Source: Delftia acidovorans
GTDB taxonomy: Bacteria; Pseudomonadota; Gammaproteobacteria; Burkholderiales; Burkholderiaceae_C
Assembly (NCBI GenBank): GCA_031286585.1
Contig: JAITUC010000038.1
Coordinates: 496,001-560,000, forward strand
Reading direction: 5' to 3'
DNA length: 64,000 bases
Both the position numbers and the translations under genes were made by a program. The notes under the pieces were generated by a model that made no database searches, was not told where the DNA came from, and saw only the letters and a list, made by a program, of their open reading frames with translations. Positions 1-8,500 of this stretch are shown here, piece after piece. Within the stretch, counting starts at the first letter, position 1. Each line of letters opens with the position of its first letter.

Positions 1-76
1 GCTGGATATCCACGAGGCGCTGCTGAAATTGGCGGCAGCGATCATCTGCGCGCGCTTCGTGGATCGGTGGCGTTAG
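1..76 (+). CDS. C-terminal end of an IS5-type transposase (partial)
   Basis: The plus strand is open from the window edge and ends at a TAG at 74-76. The last residues read DIHEALLKLAAAIICARF, which resembles the C-terminal tail I know from IS5-family transposases (DIHEAFL.LA..LIC). Only about 24 codons are visible, so the family call is tentative. The rest of the element, if present, lies left of the window. Confidence 0.45.
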   Translation, partial: LDIHEALLKLAAAIICARFVDRWR

Positions 77-81
77 CCAGT

Positions 82-195
82 CTAAGCCGTTTGCCAGTAC
101 CTTGGTAGCTCCCAAGGTCGGTCCATCTCGTCCAGGAACTCCCGGCACCACATTCGCTTGACTGTTTGTCCCAAGTCCAGGTCGTGCTGCTTCAT
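82..195 (-). pseudogene. Possible N-terminal fragment of an IS5-type transposase
   Basis: A 37-codon minus-strand frame starts at ATG 193-195. It begins MKQHDLDLG and continues with REFLDEMDR, like the start of IS5-family transposases (MKQ...REFL.EM.RVVPW). After about 26 residues it loses any resemblance and stops. It points away from the other transposase fragment at 1-76, so two copies may have collided here, one interrupting the other. Another minus-strand frame overlaps it and is open to the window edge, so the reading is not certain. Confidence 0.3.
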
Positions 196-440
196 GCTGC
201 GTATCGCCTGAGTGCTTCACGTCGATGCCAATCAGGTCATAAGGTGATTTATGCAGACCTTCCATAGTGGTTCTTACTGTTAAAGATGTCTTCCTCACCA
301 TTGAATCTGACTATCCAATCCTTTTTGCAACATGCAATTATTTTTCGCAATATCAATACAAAATAACTCTTGCTTTATTTATTTCTCTTAATTTCTTGAC
401 AAATGACGAAAATCCATTTGTGTTGAAATATTTAATTAAA
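196..440. other. AT-rich spacer, no supported gene
   Basis: This stretch lies between the insertion-sequence fragments and the first small gene. From about 290 it is strongly AT-rich. A 60-codon plus-strand frame exists (267-449), but it has no recognisable ribosome site or protein features and looks like chance. I see no hairpin terminator for the minus-strand gene that ends at 441. Confidence 0.5.
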
Positions 441-851
441 TCAATTTAACTCGTGACTTATACTTTCCCAACATTTCATTATAAGCTCACGGTATTCTAG
501 ACTAACTCCTTTGCAGCTCTTGAAGTAACTTTCGTCTATTGGATTTTCCATCCTGTATTTAGTCGCAAAACGCAAATCGTTTCTGTATATACCATTCTTG
601 TAATTTAAATAATCTTTATCCATCATAAATTCGTGAGAAAAATTCGCTCTGCAAAACTTAAATAGATATTCTGTAGCCCTTATTTCTCCCAAGCAATCCG
701 GAGTACGCGCATTTTTCAGCGAGAAATTCATTTCTTTTATCGCAGAAAATTTCTCTATGTTTTCGCTTTCTATTTTATGGACGCGATACCCTACCCAGCA
801 CCCCAAAGCAAAAACAATACCAACTGTAAAAAAACTAAGTATTCTTTTCAT
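441..851 (-). CDS. Small membrane-anchored protein, candidate immunity protein for the upstream RHS tip
   Basis: About 136 residues from ATG 849-851; a GTG at 861-863 would add four. Residues 1-20 form a hydrophobic membrane segment (FFTVGIVFALG), followed by a basic and polar domain with several Cys and no family I recognise. The gene overlaps the 3' end of the RHS gene (stop at 835-837) by about 17 bases, which suggests translational coupling. It is AT-rich like the RHS tip and unlike the GC-rich RHS body. Position directly after an RHS tip, small size and shared composition are the usual marks of an immunity gene. The function is inferred from context only. A membrane anchor would fit neutralising a toxin acting in the periplasm or at the membrane. 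Confidence 0.55.
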   Translation of the reverse strand: MKRILSFFTVGIVFALGCWVGYRVHKIESENIEKFSAIKEMNFSLKNARTPDCLGEIRATEYLFKFCRANFSHEFMMDKDYLNYKNGIYRNDLRFATKYRMENPIDESYFKSCKGVSLEYRELIMKCWESISHELN

Positions 852-3800
852 GCCTATTCCCACAAGAGACCTTATCTTCTGGGCAAGTTCCTCCCCCAGG
901 ATTAACTATTCTCATACAATGCAACTTACACTCCGACAGTCCAATTAAAGTTTTCTCATTCAAAGCGCAACAGGCGTAGCATGTTGTGCAATTCCCACCT
1001 TCATCAACTGCATCATTAGCGCAACTATCATATCCATCAGCACCATCACATTTCCCAAGCAATCTAAGTATAAGAGGGCATGACTTACTCTTCAATCCAC
1101 GGTCATCAAAGAAAATGATAGGATTATTTTCCGAATAAATGTAAAAATTAATACCACCAATCAGTTTAATTGGGTCTAATTGCACATATCTGGCAATAAA
1201 ATTTGAATAATCCCTATTGAGATTATTAACTAATCCAGATTCCATATCAAAATACTGCCCCGGAAACCTCAAATTCATCTCCACCTGACTTTGCGGCAAT
1301 GCCCCTGTGGCTCCAAACGCATCCGCAACACCATTCCAAATGACCGCTCCCTTTTTGCTGGTCCCCAGCACCGGCGTTCCCAGATGATCCGTGTGCAGAT
1401 AGTGAACGCTGGTGTTCTGGCTCGTCAACTGCGCTTCACTGACGTCCGCCTGCCAGATGGGGTCTGTATTCCATAGCCCTTGTTCGCTTTTTTTAGGATC
1501 GAAGGCATACGCCCTTGTCATCAGCCCTTGCTCGTTGGCCTCGCCCAGCAGTCCCGAGTCGCTGTAGAAAAAGTAGGTTATTTTGTAGTTTTGGCCCTCC
1601 CTCACCTCTTTGAAGATGCGTCGTCCTAACGGGTCATAGCGATATTGGGCATTAATGCCGGGGGTGCTCTGGCTTGCCTCCGCGCTGGAGTAGCGGATCA
1701 AGCGCTCAGCGGCGTTGTAGTTGTAGGTTCGTTCGCCTTTGTCACTGCTTTCCCTGGCCGTGTGCCCCTGCGGCGTGTACTCCACCTGGGTTTGTATGGG
1801 CTGTGCAGCTTTGTCGAAAGGCCTCAGACGCGGGTAGCTCGTGAGCTGGTTGTCCGCGTTGTAGCTCCACTGCCCCATCTGGTGGCCGCTGAAGGTGCGG
1901 TTGTGTACAGCGTCGTACTGGTATTGCTCCGTGGGCAGACCCAGGTCCTTGAGATGTTGATCCGGCACAGCCTTGGTCAATCGATCCAACGGGTCGTAGC
2001 CATATTCGGTGGTGCCCAAGTCGCTCTCAATCTGGGTGATGTTGCCAGCCTTGTCATATTGGTAGTGGCGGCTGACCAGCAGTTCGGAGGCGGCGTTCTT
2101 CACTTCGATGGATAGGGGCCTTTGCAGCGCATCGAGGCTGATGGTCTTGGTCGCACCCGGAGTTTCGATGCGCGTGGCCGTGAGCCATTGGTAGTTTCCG
2201 TAGCGGATCTGGCTTTGGTCGGGCAGCGTGACCAAGCTCAGGCGACCCTTGTCGTAGCTGTACTGGCCTGTGCTGCCGTCGGGGTAGCGGTGGCCCGCCA
2301 GTTGGCCGTCTGCGTTGTAGCTTTGGCCAACCGTAAAGCTGAAACTGCCCGAGTTATCTACCTTGCCGTAAGTCACCTTGTTCTGGGTGGTACGGCCTTG
2401 CGCGTCCTTGTCGTAGGTGGCGCTGCTGATCAGGTTCTGCTGGCCATCCTTTTGTTCGTAGCCTGTCAGCAGGCCGTCGGCGTCGTATTGGTAGGTGACG
2501 TACTGGTCTGTTTCCTTTCCGCCTAGCTGGTGCTCTTCCTGCACCATGCGGCCAGCCTTGTCATAGGCGTAGCTGCGGGTGTTGCCTCCTGCGTCGGTGC
2601 GTTGAATGAGTTGGCCTGCGGCGTCGTAGCTGTATTGGATGGCGCCGCCCATGGGGCGGGTTTCCTTGATCAGGCGCCCGGCCTTGTCGTATTCGAATTT
2701 GTGAGTGTTGCCCTTGGCATCGGTCAGGCTGGTGAGTTGGTCGTGGGCGTTCCAGGTCTGCTGCGTGGCCTGGGCCATGGGGTCGATGGTTTTGACGATG
2801 CGACCCAGGCCGTCGTATTCGTAGATGGTGGTTCGGCCTGCCGGGTCGATGGTGGCGACACGCTGGCCCAGGCTGTCGTATTGCTGGTGCTGGGTGCGGG
2901 TCTGCTCCGTCGTCGAGGGATTCGCCAGATGCTGGGTGACGGCGGTCTGGCGGCCGCTTTGGTCGTATTGGTAGGTTTCCCGGTACGTGGGGTACTGGGT
3001 GGCGATGAGCAACCCGGCCTGCGGTGTACCGTCTTCTCCGTATGTGTAGGTGATGGTGTTGCCTGCCGCATCAATGCTGCTGGTCGTGCGACCCCGGGTG
3101 TCATAGGTGGTTTGCGTGACAAGGCCGCCTGGGCTGGTAGTGCTCAGGGGCAGGCCGGTGCTGTCGTAGGTGACGCGCGTGCCTGCACCTTGGGTCTGGC
3201 CGGGGGCGATGCTTTCGATGACCCGACCTTGCGGGTCGTAGCGGGTTTGCTGGATTCGGCCCGCTGCGCTGGTGCTCTGGGTGCGCCGTCCCCTGGCGTC
3301 GTATTGGTGGCTGGTCGTTTGGTTCAGTGCGTTGGTGGCCTTTGTAAGCCGCCCAGCAGCGTCGAAGCCCAGCGTAGAGGTGTTGCCCAGGGCATCGGTC
3401 TGCGTTGCAGGTAGACCCCTGGCGTCGTAGCTCGCCTTGCTGGTATGGCCCAGCGGGTCGGTGGACTCGATCAGGCTGCCGTTGTTGTCGTAGCGATAGG
3501 TGGTGGTGCGGGCATCGTCTGCCGTACCGTCGCCCGCGCCAGTGCTGCGGCTGGTCAGTTGCCCGTAGCTGTCGTACTGGTAGCGCGTGGTGCGCTGTTC
3601 GGGCCGGCCCATGGCTTCGGTCCAGGTGGTGACGCGGCCCTTGTCGTCATGCGTCCAGGTGCTGGTGATGCCGCTCTGGTTGATGTGCTTTGTCCTGAGC
3701 CCGCGCACGGGCTCGTATTCGTATTGGTCCCGGCTGCCATCCGGGTGAATGATTTGCAGCGGTTGGTAGTTGTAGTCGTAGCTGGTGGTCGTGGTCAGGC

Positions 3801-4401
3801 CCCGGGCATCGATGGCCCGGGTCTGGTAGTTGCCGTCCCAGAGGGTTTTGGCTGCGGGCTTGCCGTTGAAGGTTCTTTCGAGCTCGTTGCCTTCTTTGTC
3901 GTAGAGGTAGACGGTGGTGTTGCCCCGGCAGTCCAGGTAGGTGACGAGGAACTGGCGTTTCTCGCGCAGATACTGGTTCTTACCGGTGGACGCGCAGCCC
4001 TGTCCATCGAATTTGCCGACCCGGCCGCCGCCCCAGAGGTTGGCGAGTTTGCTGGTGGTGCCGCTGGTGCCCGTGGGGTCCAGGACCTTGCCGGCGGCGC
4101 CCAGGGTGAGCAGCGGTGCGGGGGCAGGAATGCTCTGGCTGTACTGGACCGTGACCTGGGCGCCCAAGGGGTCGGTGCGGCTGGTGAGCTGGCCGTTGCC
4201 GTCGTAGGTGTAGCTCCAGCGCTGGCCCATGACGTCGGTGGCCTGGGTGAGCAACTGCCCATTCCATTGGTAGCTGACGCTGCGCTCGGCCCGATCTTCG
4301 ATGCGGGTGATGAGGCCGCCTGCCAGCGTGGCCGTGTAGACGGTGCCGCCATGGTGGTCCAGGATGCGGGCTCGCGTGGCGCTGTCGTAGGCAAAGTGCA
4401 C
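835..4401 (-). CDS. RHS/YD-repeat protein with Cys-rich C-terminal tip (5'-truncated)
   Basis: The 1188-residue frame from GTG 4399-4401 consists of tandem YD repeats (pattern YD..GRL...T...G....Y.YD), which in other RHS proteins form a hollow shell around a toxin. The RHS core follows (YLHTDHLGTPVLGT, LRFPGQYFD, RDY, DPIKLIGG), closing with NNPIIFFDDRG. The variable tip is about 85 residues with 11 cysteines and no family I recognise. The tip and last part of the core (below about 1260) are AT-rich, while the repeats are GC-rich. Compared with the intact paralogue at 5505-9524, the signal peptide and first roughly 100 residues are missing. Homologous sequence continues upstream only through two frameshifts. 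It is therefore probably not secreted as it stands and may be an orphan tip donor. The start is the first usable one, not a proven one. Confidence 0.75.
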   Translation of the reverse strand: MHFAYDSATRARILDHHGGTVYTATLAGGLITRIEDRAERSVSYQWNGQLLTQATDVMGQRWSYTYDGNGQLTSRTDPLGAQVTVQYSQSIPAPAPLLTLGAAGKVLDPTGTSGTTSKLANLWGGGRVGKFDGQGCASTGKNQYLREKRQFLVTYLDCRGNTTVYLYDKEGNELERTFNGKPAAKTLWDGNYQTRAIDARGLTTTTSYDYNYQPLQIIHPDGSRDQYEYEPVRGLRTKHINQSGITSTWTHDDKGRVTTWTEAMGRPEQRTTRYQYDSYGQLTSRSTGAGDGTADDARTTTYRYDNNGSLIESTDPLGHTSKASYDARGLPATQTDALGNTSTLGFDAAGRLTKATNALNQTTSHQYDARGRRTQSTSAAGRIQQTRYDPQGRVIESIAPGQTQGAGTRVTYDSTGLPLSTTSPGGLVTQTTYDTRGRTTSSIDAAGNTITYTYGEDGTPQAGLLIATQYPTYRETYQYDQSGRQTAVTQHLANPSTTEQTRTQHQQYDSLGQRVATIDPAGRTTIYEYDGLGRIVKTIDPMAQATQQTWNAHDQLTSLTDAKGNTHKFEYDKAGRLIKETRPMGGAIQYSYDAAGQLIQRTDAGGNTRSYAYDKAGRMVQEEHQLGGKETDQYVTYQYDADGLLTGYEQKDGQQNLISSATYDKDAQGRTTQNKVTYGKVDNSGSFSFTVGQSYNADGQLAGHRYPDGSTGQYSYDKGRLSLVTLPDQSQIRYGNYQWLTATRIETPGATKTISLDALQRPLSIEVKNAASELLVSRHYQYDKAGNITQIESDLGTTEYGYDPLDRLTKAVPDQHLKDLGLPTEQYQYDAVHNRTFSGHQMGQWSYNADNQLTSYPRLRPFDKAAQPIQTQVEYTPQGHTARESSDKGERTYNYNAAERLIRYSSAEASQSTPGINAQYRYDPLGRRIFKEVREGQNYKITYFFYSDSGLLGEANEQGLMTRAYAFDPKKSEQGLWNTDPIWQADVSEAQLTSQNTSVHYLHTDHLGTPVLGTSKKGAVIWNGVADAFGATGALPQSQVEMNLRFPGQYFDMESGLVNNLNRDYSNFIARYVQLDPIKLIGGINFYIYSENNPIIFFDDRGLKSKSCPLILRLLGKCDGADGYDSCANDAVDEGGNCTTCYACCALNEKTLIGLSECKLHCMRIVNPGGGTCPEDKVSCGNRHEKNT

Positions 4402-4703
4402 ATTGATGCCGTTGGTGTTGGCGTAGCCCAGGATGCGGCCCTGTGCGTCGTAGTCGATGCTGTTGCCCAGGCGGTCGTACCAGCGCCATTGCGCCAGGGG
4501 ATTCTGGGCACTGCCCCTTCGGGCAACCGCTTGATGAAGACGGGGGCGTTGTTCTTGCCCTTGACGATGTAGAGGTCGGCCTGGCCGCTGCGCTCGTACA
4601 GGACGCCTGCGCGTTCGATGAGCCGGGCGTCACAGTCTACTTTTGCAAGACGGCGCTGCTGGCCAGCAGTTTGCCTGCCGCTTTCTTCAGCTCGAAGATA
4701 AGT
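4402..4703 (-). pseudogene. Frameshifted 5' remnant of the truncated RHS gene
   Basis: Minus-strand sequence upstream of 4401 matches the paralogous RHS protein (RAGTLYERSGQ, NAPTFIRQ, WQWYDRRGN) in three pieces that need two frame changes. One lies in the G run at 4506-4508: adding one base joins APVFIKRLPEGAVP to QNPLAQWRWYDR. The other lies in the T run at 4641-4644: adding one base joins FELKKAAGKLLASS to DARLIERAGVLYERSG. Both are one-base losses in homopolymers, so sequencing error cannot be ruled out. Homology stops near 4703, just after an in-frame stop, and the signal-peptide part is absent. This points to true truncation. Confidence 0.65.
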
Positions 4704-4734
4704 CACTGAATTTAAATTGACATAAACATACTTA

Positions 4735-4990
4735 TTACTGCCTGTTTTTACCGATTTGATCGTCAAAGTATATCGGATTAAGGTCAAAACGCAGCTTCAG
4801 TGATAATTGCAATGCACCCTGACTCTTCGTGAAATATTTCCTCGCAAACCGCAAATTCATCAATATCCTTTTGCTACTGCGCTCTCGCGTATGAGGGAAA
4901 CTCTAGCTCAAGGCCTGCAAGAATAGAACTATCGTCGCATCGCGGCCCCCTGAGGCATCCTCAGATGTCAGAAAATCGGGCCATCTTATA
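4735..4990 (-). pseudogene. Decayed RHS core remnant (displaced tip)
   Basis: On the minus strand, residues SSKRILMNLRFARKYF are encoded at about 4830-4885. They align with SGKRTRINLRFAGQYF of the intact RHS core at 5505-9524. About 70 bases further upstream, nucleotides near 4935-4970 match the core segment encoding HLSTPQAASDAA, in a broken frame. The frame ends at TAA 4735-4737 after LNPIYFDDQIG, which may echo the NP..YFD..G end of the core. I read this as the last trace of an older RHS 3' end left between the Sel1 gene and the truncated RHS gene. The match is short, so alignment is needed to fix its limits. Confidence 0.5.
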
Positions 4991-5080
4991 CGCGCGATGA
5001 CTTCTATTGCAGTATTTTTTCGAAAACAGAGCATTCCATCCGTTCCCATAGATTATTCTCAAATCACAATGAATCAAAAT

Positions 5081-5491
5081 TCATTTAAATAAATTCGATG
5101 AAATTGACGGAGATATTTCGATCAAATAATCACCAGCCCACAAATCTCCATATTTCAAAGCGCGCTTAAACCATATTCTAGCGGCATTTAAATCACCCTC
5201 AATTCTATATTGACACCCAAGAGCTGTCGCGCCGTAAGCACAGCCTTTTTTATAAGCATTTTTATATAATTTTTTTGCGAGTAGATTTCTTTTTTTTCCA
5301 AGCGAATCACTATACAAATTGCCCAAATTAACCATAGCCTCTACAGATCCGAGTTTTGCAGCCAAAGCGTACAACTCAATTGCATGGTCTAGGCGTCCAG
5401 AATCTTGGGCATTACATGCCGCCTCTAAATTAATTCTGGCCAAATATCTTTTTCTCATAGCCTTTTTTTGTTTATATCTATTCATAAACAT
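5081..5491 (-). CDS. Sel1-repeat protein, candidate immunity protein for the RHS tip
   Basis: About 136 residues from ATG 5489-5491; ATG 5483-5485 and TTG 5495-5497 are alternatives. The N-terminus is very basic (NRYKQKKAMRKRY). The rest is roughly three Sel1-like helical repeats (AIELYALAAKLGSVEAMVNLG, LAKKLYKNAYKKGCAYGATALG, AARIWFKRALKYGD). No signal peptide is seen, so it is probably cytoplasmic. It begins about 14 bases after the stop of the RHS gene and is AT-rich, like the RHS tip. Sel1 repeats bind proteins and occur in immunity proteins of polymorphic toxins, so that is the likely role. It is inferred from position and fold, not shown. Confidence 0.6.
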   Translation of the reverse strand: MFMNRYKQKKAMRKRYLARINLEAACNAQDSGRLDHAIELYALAAKLGSVEAMVNLGNLYSDSLGKKRNLLAKKLYKNAYKKGCAYGATALGCQYRIEGDLNAARIWFKRALKYGDLWAGDYLIEISPSISSNLFK

Positions 5492-5504
5492 ACCCAATAG
5501 AATA

Positions 5505-8500
5505 TCAACACAACTCCGGACCTACCGGAGGCTCTGGCGGTGGCATATACTCACAAAGAGGGCAAAACAACGGCCCCAATCCTTTAATAGGCGGCAACCA
5601 TGGAGGCCTTTTTTTATATGTAGGCTTTCCTGATTGAGGATCTTTCTGCCAACCCCAACCAGGTTTCTTTGGATCGTCTTTCCAATGCTTTCCAGGATTA
5701 TCTGTAGAATTTGGCCCTCTACCATATCCTCTCTCTCCCTTCCCAAGACCATTAAAATCAAAATATTTAAGAGGATTAGCTTCAACATATACAAATACAT
5801 TTACCCCACCATCCAACCCAATCGGATCATTCTGCAAATACCGGCCCAATCCAGGACTATAGTCACGTTGATAGTTATAATTCGTTCCCGTCTCTTCATC
5901 AAAATATTGCCCCGCAAACCGCAGATTAATTCGCGTGCGTTTTCCGCTGAGCTCAAACGTGTATCCAAAGCTCTCGCTCAACACCTGCCAGGATGAACTG
6001 CCCGCTGCATCGCTGGCTGCCTGAGGCGTGCTCAGGTGATCGTTGTGCAGGTAGTGATAGGTCCTGCTGCTGGAGTTCTGGCCGCTGGCATGATCGGCTT
6101 GCCATAGAGGCTCAGTACCCCACTCAGCATCAGGCTGCCAGCCATAGGTTTTAATCGTATTGCCCACAGCATCTAACTCTGCGAGCAGTCCTTCCTCGCT
6201 ATAGATAAACCACGTGGTCTGCCCCGCCCCCAACGTCTTGCTGATGCGCCGACCAAACGGGTCGTATTGATAGCGCGCGATGAGCTGCCCATCCTGCTCC
6301 ACGGCGACCCTGCGCTCTGTGGCGTCATAGATGTTGGTGGTGACGCTGCCATTGCGCGTGGCGCTCTGGATATGACCCGTGGCGGTGTAGTCATAGCGCA
6401 CAAGGTCAGTACCCAGGCCCCGCTGAGTCAAGCGGTTGCCGCTGGCGTATTGCCATTCACCGGGCTGGTGCAGGCTGCTGATGCGGTTGTGAACGGCGTC
6501 GTAGCCGTATTGCTCCTGGGGGAGGCCCAGGCCGGCCAGGCTGGTGCTGGGGCGCGCCTGGGTCAGGCGGTCCAGCGCGTCGTAAGCGTAATCAACCGTG
6601 CCGTTGACATCGGCGCCCAGTTGCAGCGTCTTGCGTGTGATGCTGCTCTCGACGTCGTACTGATAGCCCAGCGTCAGGAGGTTGGCGTTGGAAGCTCCCT
6701 GGACCTGGATGCCCTGGATTCTGTAGACGCCGTCGTAGGCAATGCTTCTGCTGGCGCCGGGGTACTGGACCTTGGTGGGCAGCATCCACTGGTAGTCGGC
6801 CCATGTGATCTTGTCGGTGCTGCCAGGCTGGGTGGCCTCCTTGAGATAGCCCTTGTCGTAGCTGAAGGCGGCGGCGCTGCTGTCGGGGTAGCCCTGGCTG
6901 GTTTTGCGGCCATCGGCATCCCAGCCCTGGGCCAGGGTGGCGGTGACGCGGTTGGCGCCGTTGCCGTAGATCAGTTGCTCCTGGCTGATGCGGCCCAGGG
7001 CGTCACGGCTGTAGCCGGCCTGGCTGATGAGCTTGCCACTGCCATCCTTTTGTTCGTAACCGGCAAGGCGGCCGGCCTTGTCATAACGGTAGGTGATGCT
7101 GCTGCTCAAGCCCGGTTGCCCGGCCTGCGGGCTGGTGCGGGTGAGCAGGGTTAGCAGGCCATCGCTGTTGTAGGTGTAGTTGCTGACATCTCCTGCCGCG
7201 TTGGTTTTCTTGACCAGAAAGCCTGCGGCATCGTATGCATAGGTGGTCTTGCCGCCTTCAGGGCGCATTTCCTCGGTCAGGCGGCCCAACCGGTCGTATT
7301 GCCTGGTGTGCACGTTGCCATTGGCATCGGTGACGCGGGTGATCTGGTGCAACAGGTTGTAGGCCATCTGGGTGGCCTGGCCGTTCGCGTCGATGGACTT
7401 GGCGACGCGGCCCAGTGCGTCGTACTCGTAGATGGTGGTCTTGCCGCCCGGGCTGGTGATGGCGGCGGTCTGCCCTGCACTGTCAAGGCTGTAGTGCAGG
7501 GACAGGCTTTCGCCGTTGTGTGCCTTGCGGATGATGGAGGTGCGACGCCCCCGCGGGTCATACTGCCCCAGTTCGGCAAGGCCGCCTGGGTAGTTGATGG
7601 CTTGCAGCAGGTTGGCCTGCGGAGTGCCCAGCGCTCCGTATTCGTACTGGGAGCTGTCGCCTGCCGGGTTCTTGTAGCTGGCGACGCGGCCCAGGCTGTC
7701 ATAGCCCAGTTCGTGGCGGTTGCCCGTGGGCGTGTTCTGCGAAACGATGTCGCCGTAGGCGTTGTACTCATAGCGGTAGGCGTGGCCCAAGGCGTTGGTG
7801 GCGGTGACCAGCCGGCTTTGGCTGTCATAGGTAGCGACGGTGGTATGGCCCTCTCCGTCCATGCTCTGGGTTTCGTTGCCTAGCGCATCGAAGCGGGCCG
7901 AGGATGTCAGGCCCGAGGGATAGATGGTCTTGATGCGGTTGCCGTGGCTGTCGTATTCATGGCGTGTGGTGTGGCCCAGCGGATTGGTGACGCTGGCGAT
8001 CTGCCCGGTGACGGTGTGCGTGTAGCTCCAAACGCCGCCTTCCGCGTCCGTGGCCGTTTTGCGATTGCCGTTGCCGTCATAGGCATAGGTGGTGACGCTG
8101 GCCTGGGCGCCTGTGCCTAGGGTCTGCCGGACGATTTGCCCCAGCTCGTCGTACTCCCATGCCGTGATGCGCTCCAGCGCAGTGCCCTGGGCTTCGATAC
8201 GCTGTACCGCCCGCCCCTTGCTGTCATGCCGCCAGGTGGTGACGGTGCCCAGCTCATTGGTATGGCTGGTGGTTTCGCCATGCACGGGATCGTAGGTGTA
8301 GCTTTCCTCGCTGCCATCAGGGTGGCGAATCCTCAGCGGGCGCCGGTTGTAATCCCAATAGGTCGTACGGGTGTTGCCGCGCTCGTCCACCAGCCTGTCG
8401 GTGTAGTTGCCATCCCAGCTTCTTTGCCGAATGGGTTTGTCGTTGAGGCTGCGGCTCGACTCCAGGCCGTCCTTTTCATAGTGAACGACCAGACGATTGC

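Noticed and set aside
1..265. Minus-strand frame open from ATG 263-265 to the window edge (about 88 codons)
   Set aside because: It overlaps the two insertion-sequence-like readings, shows no family pattern and has no clear ribosome site. It could still be the start of a real gene outside the window, but the evidence is too thin.
267..449. 60-codon plus-strand frame in the AT-rich spacer
   Set aside because: No ribosome site, no recognisable sequence, and it runs into the end of the small minus-strand gene. Likely chance.
2530..4572. Long plus-strand frames opposite the RHS repeats (for example 2530-3414 and 3445-4572)
   Set aside because: They are shadows of the repeated, GC-rich YD codons on the other strand; composition is Val/Gly/Ala-rich with no domain.
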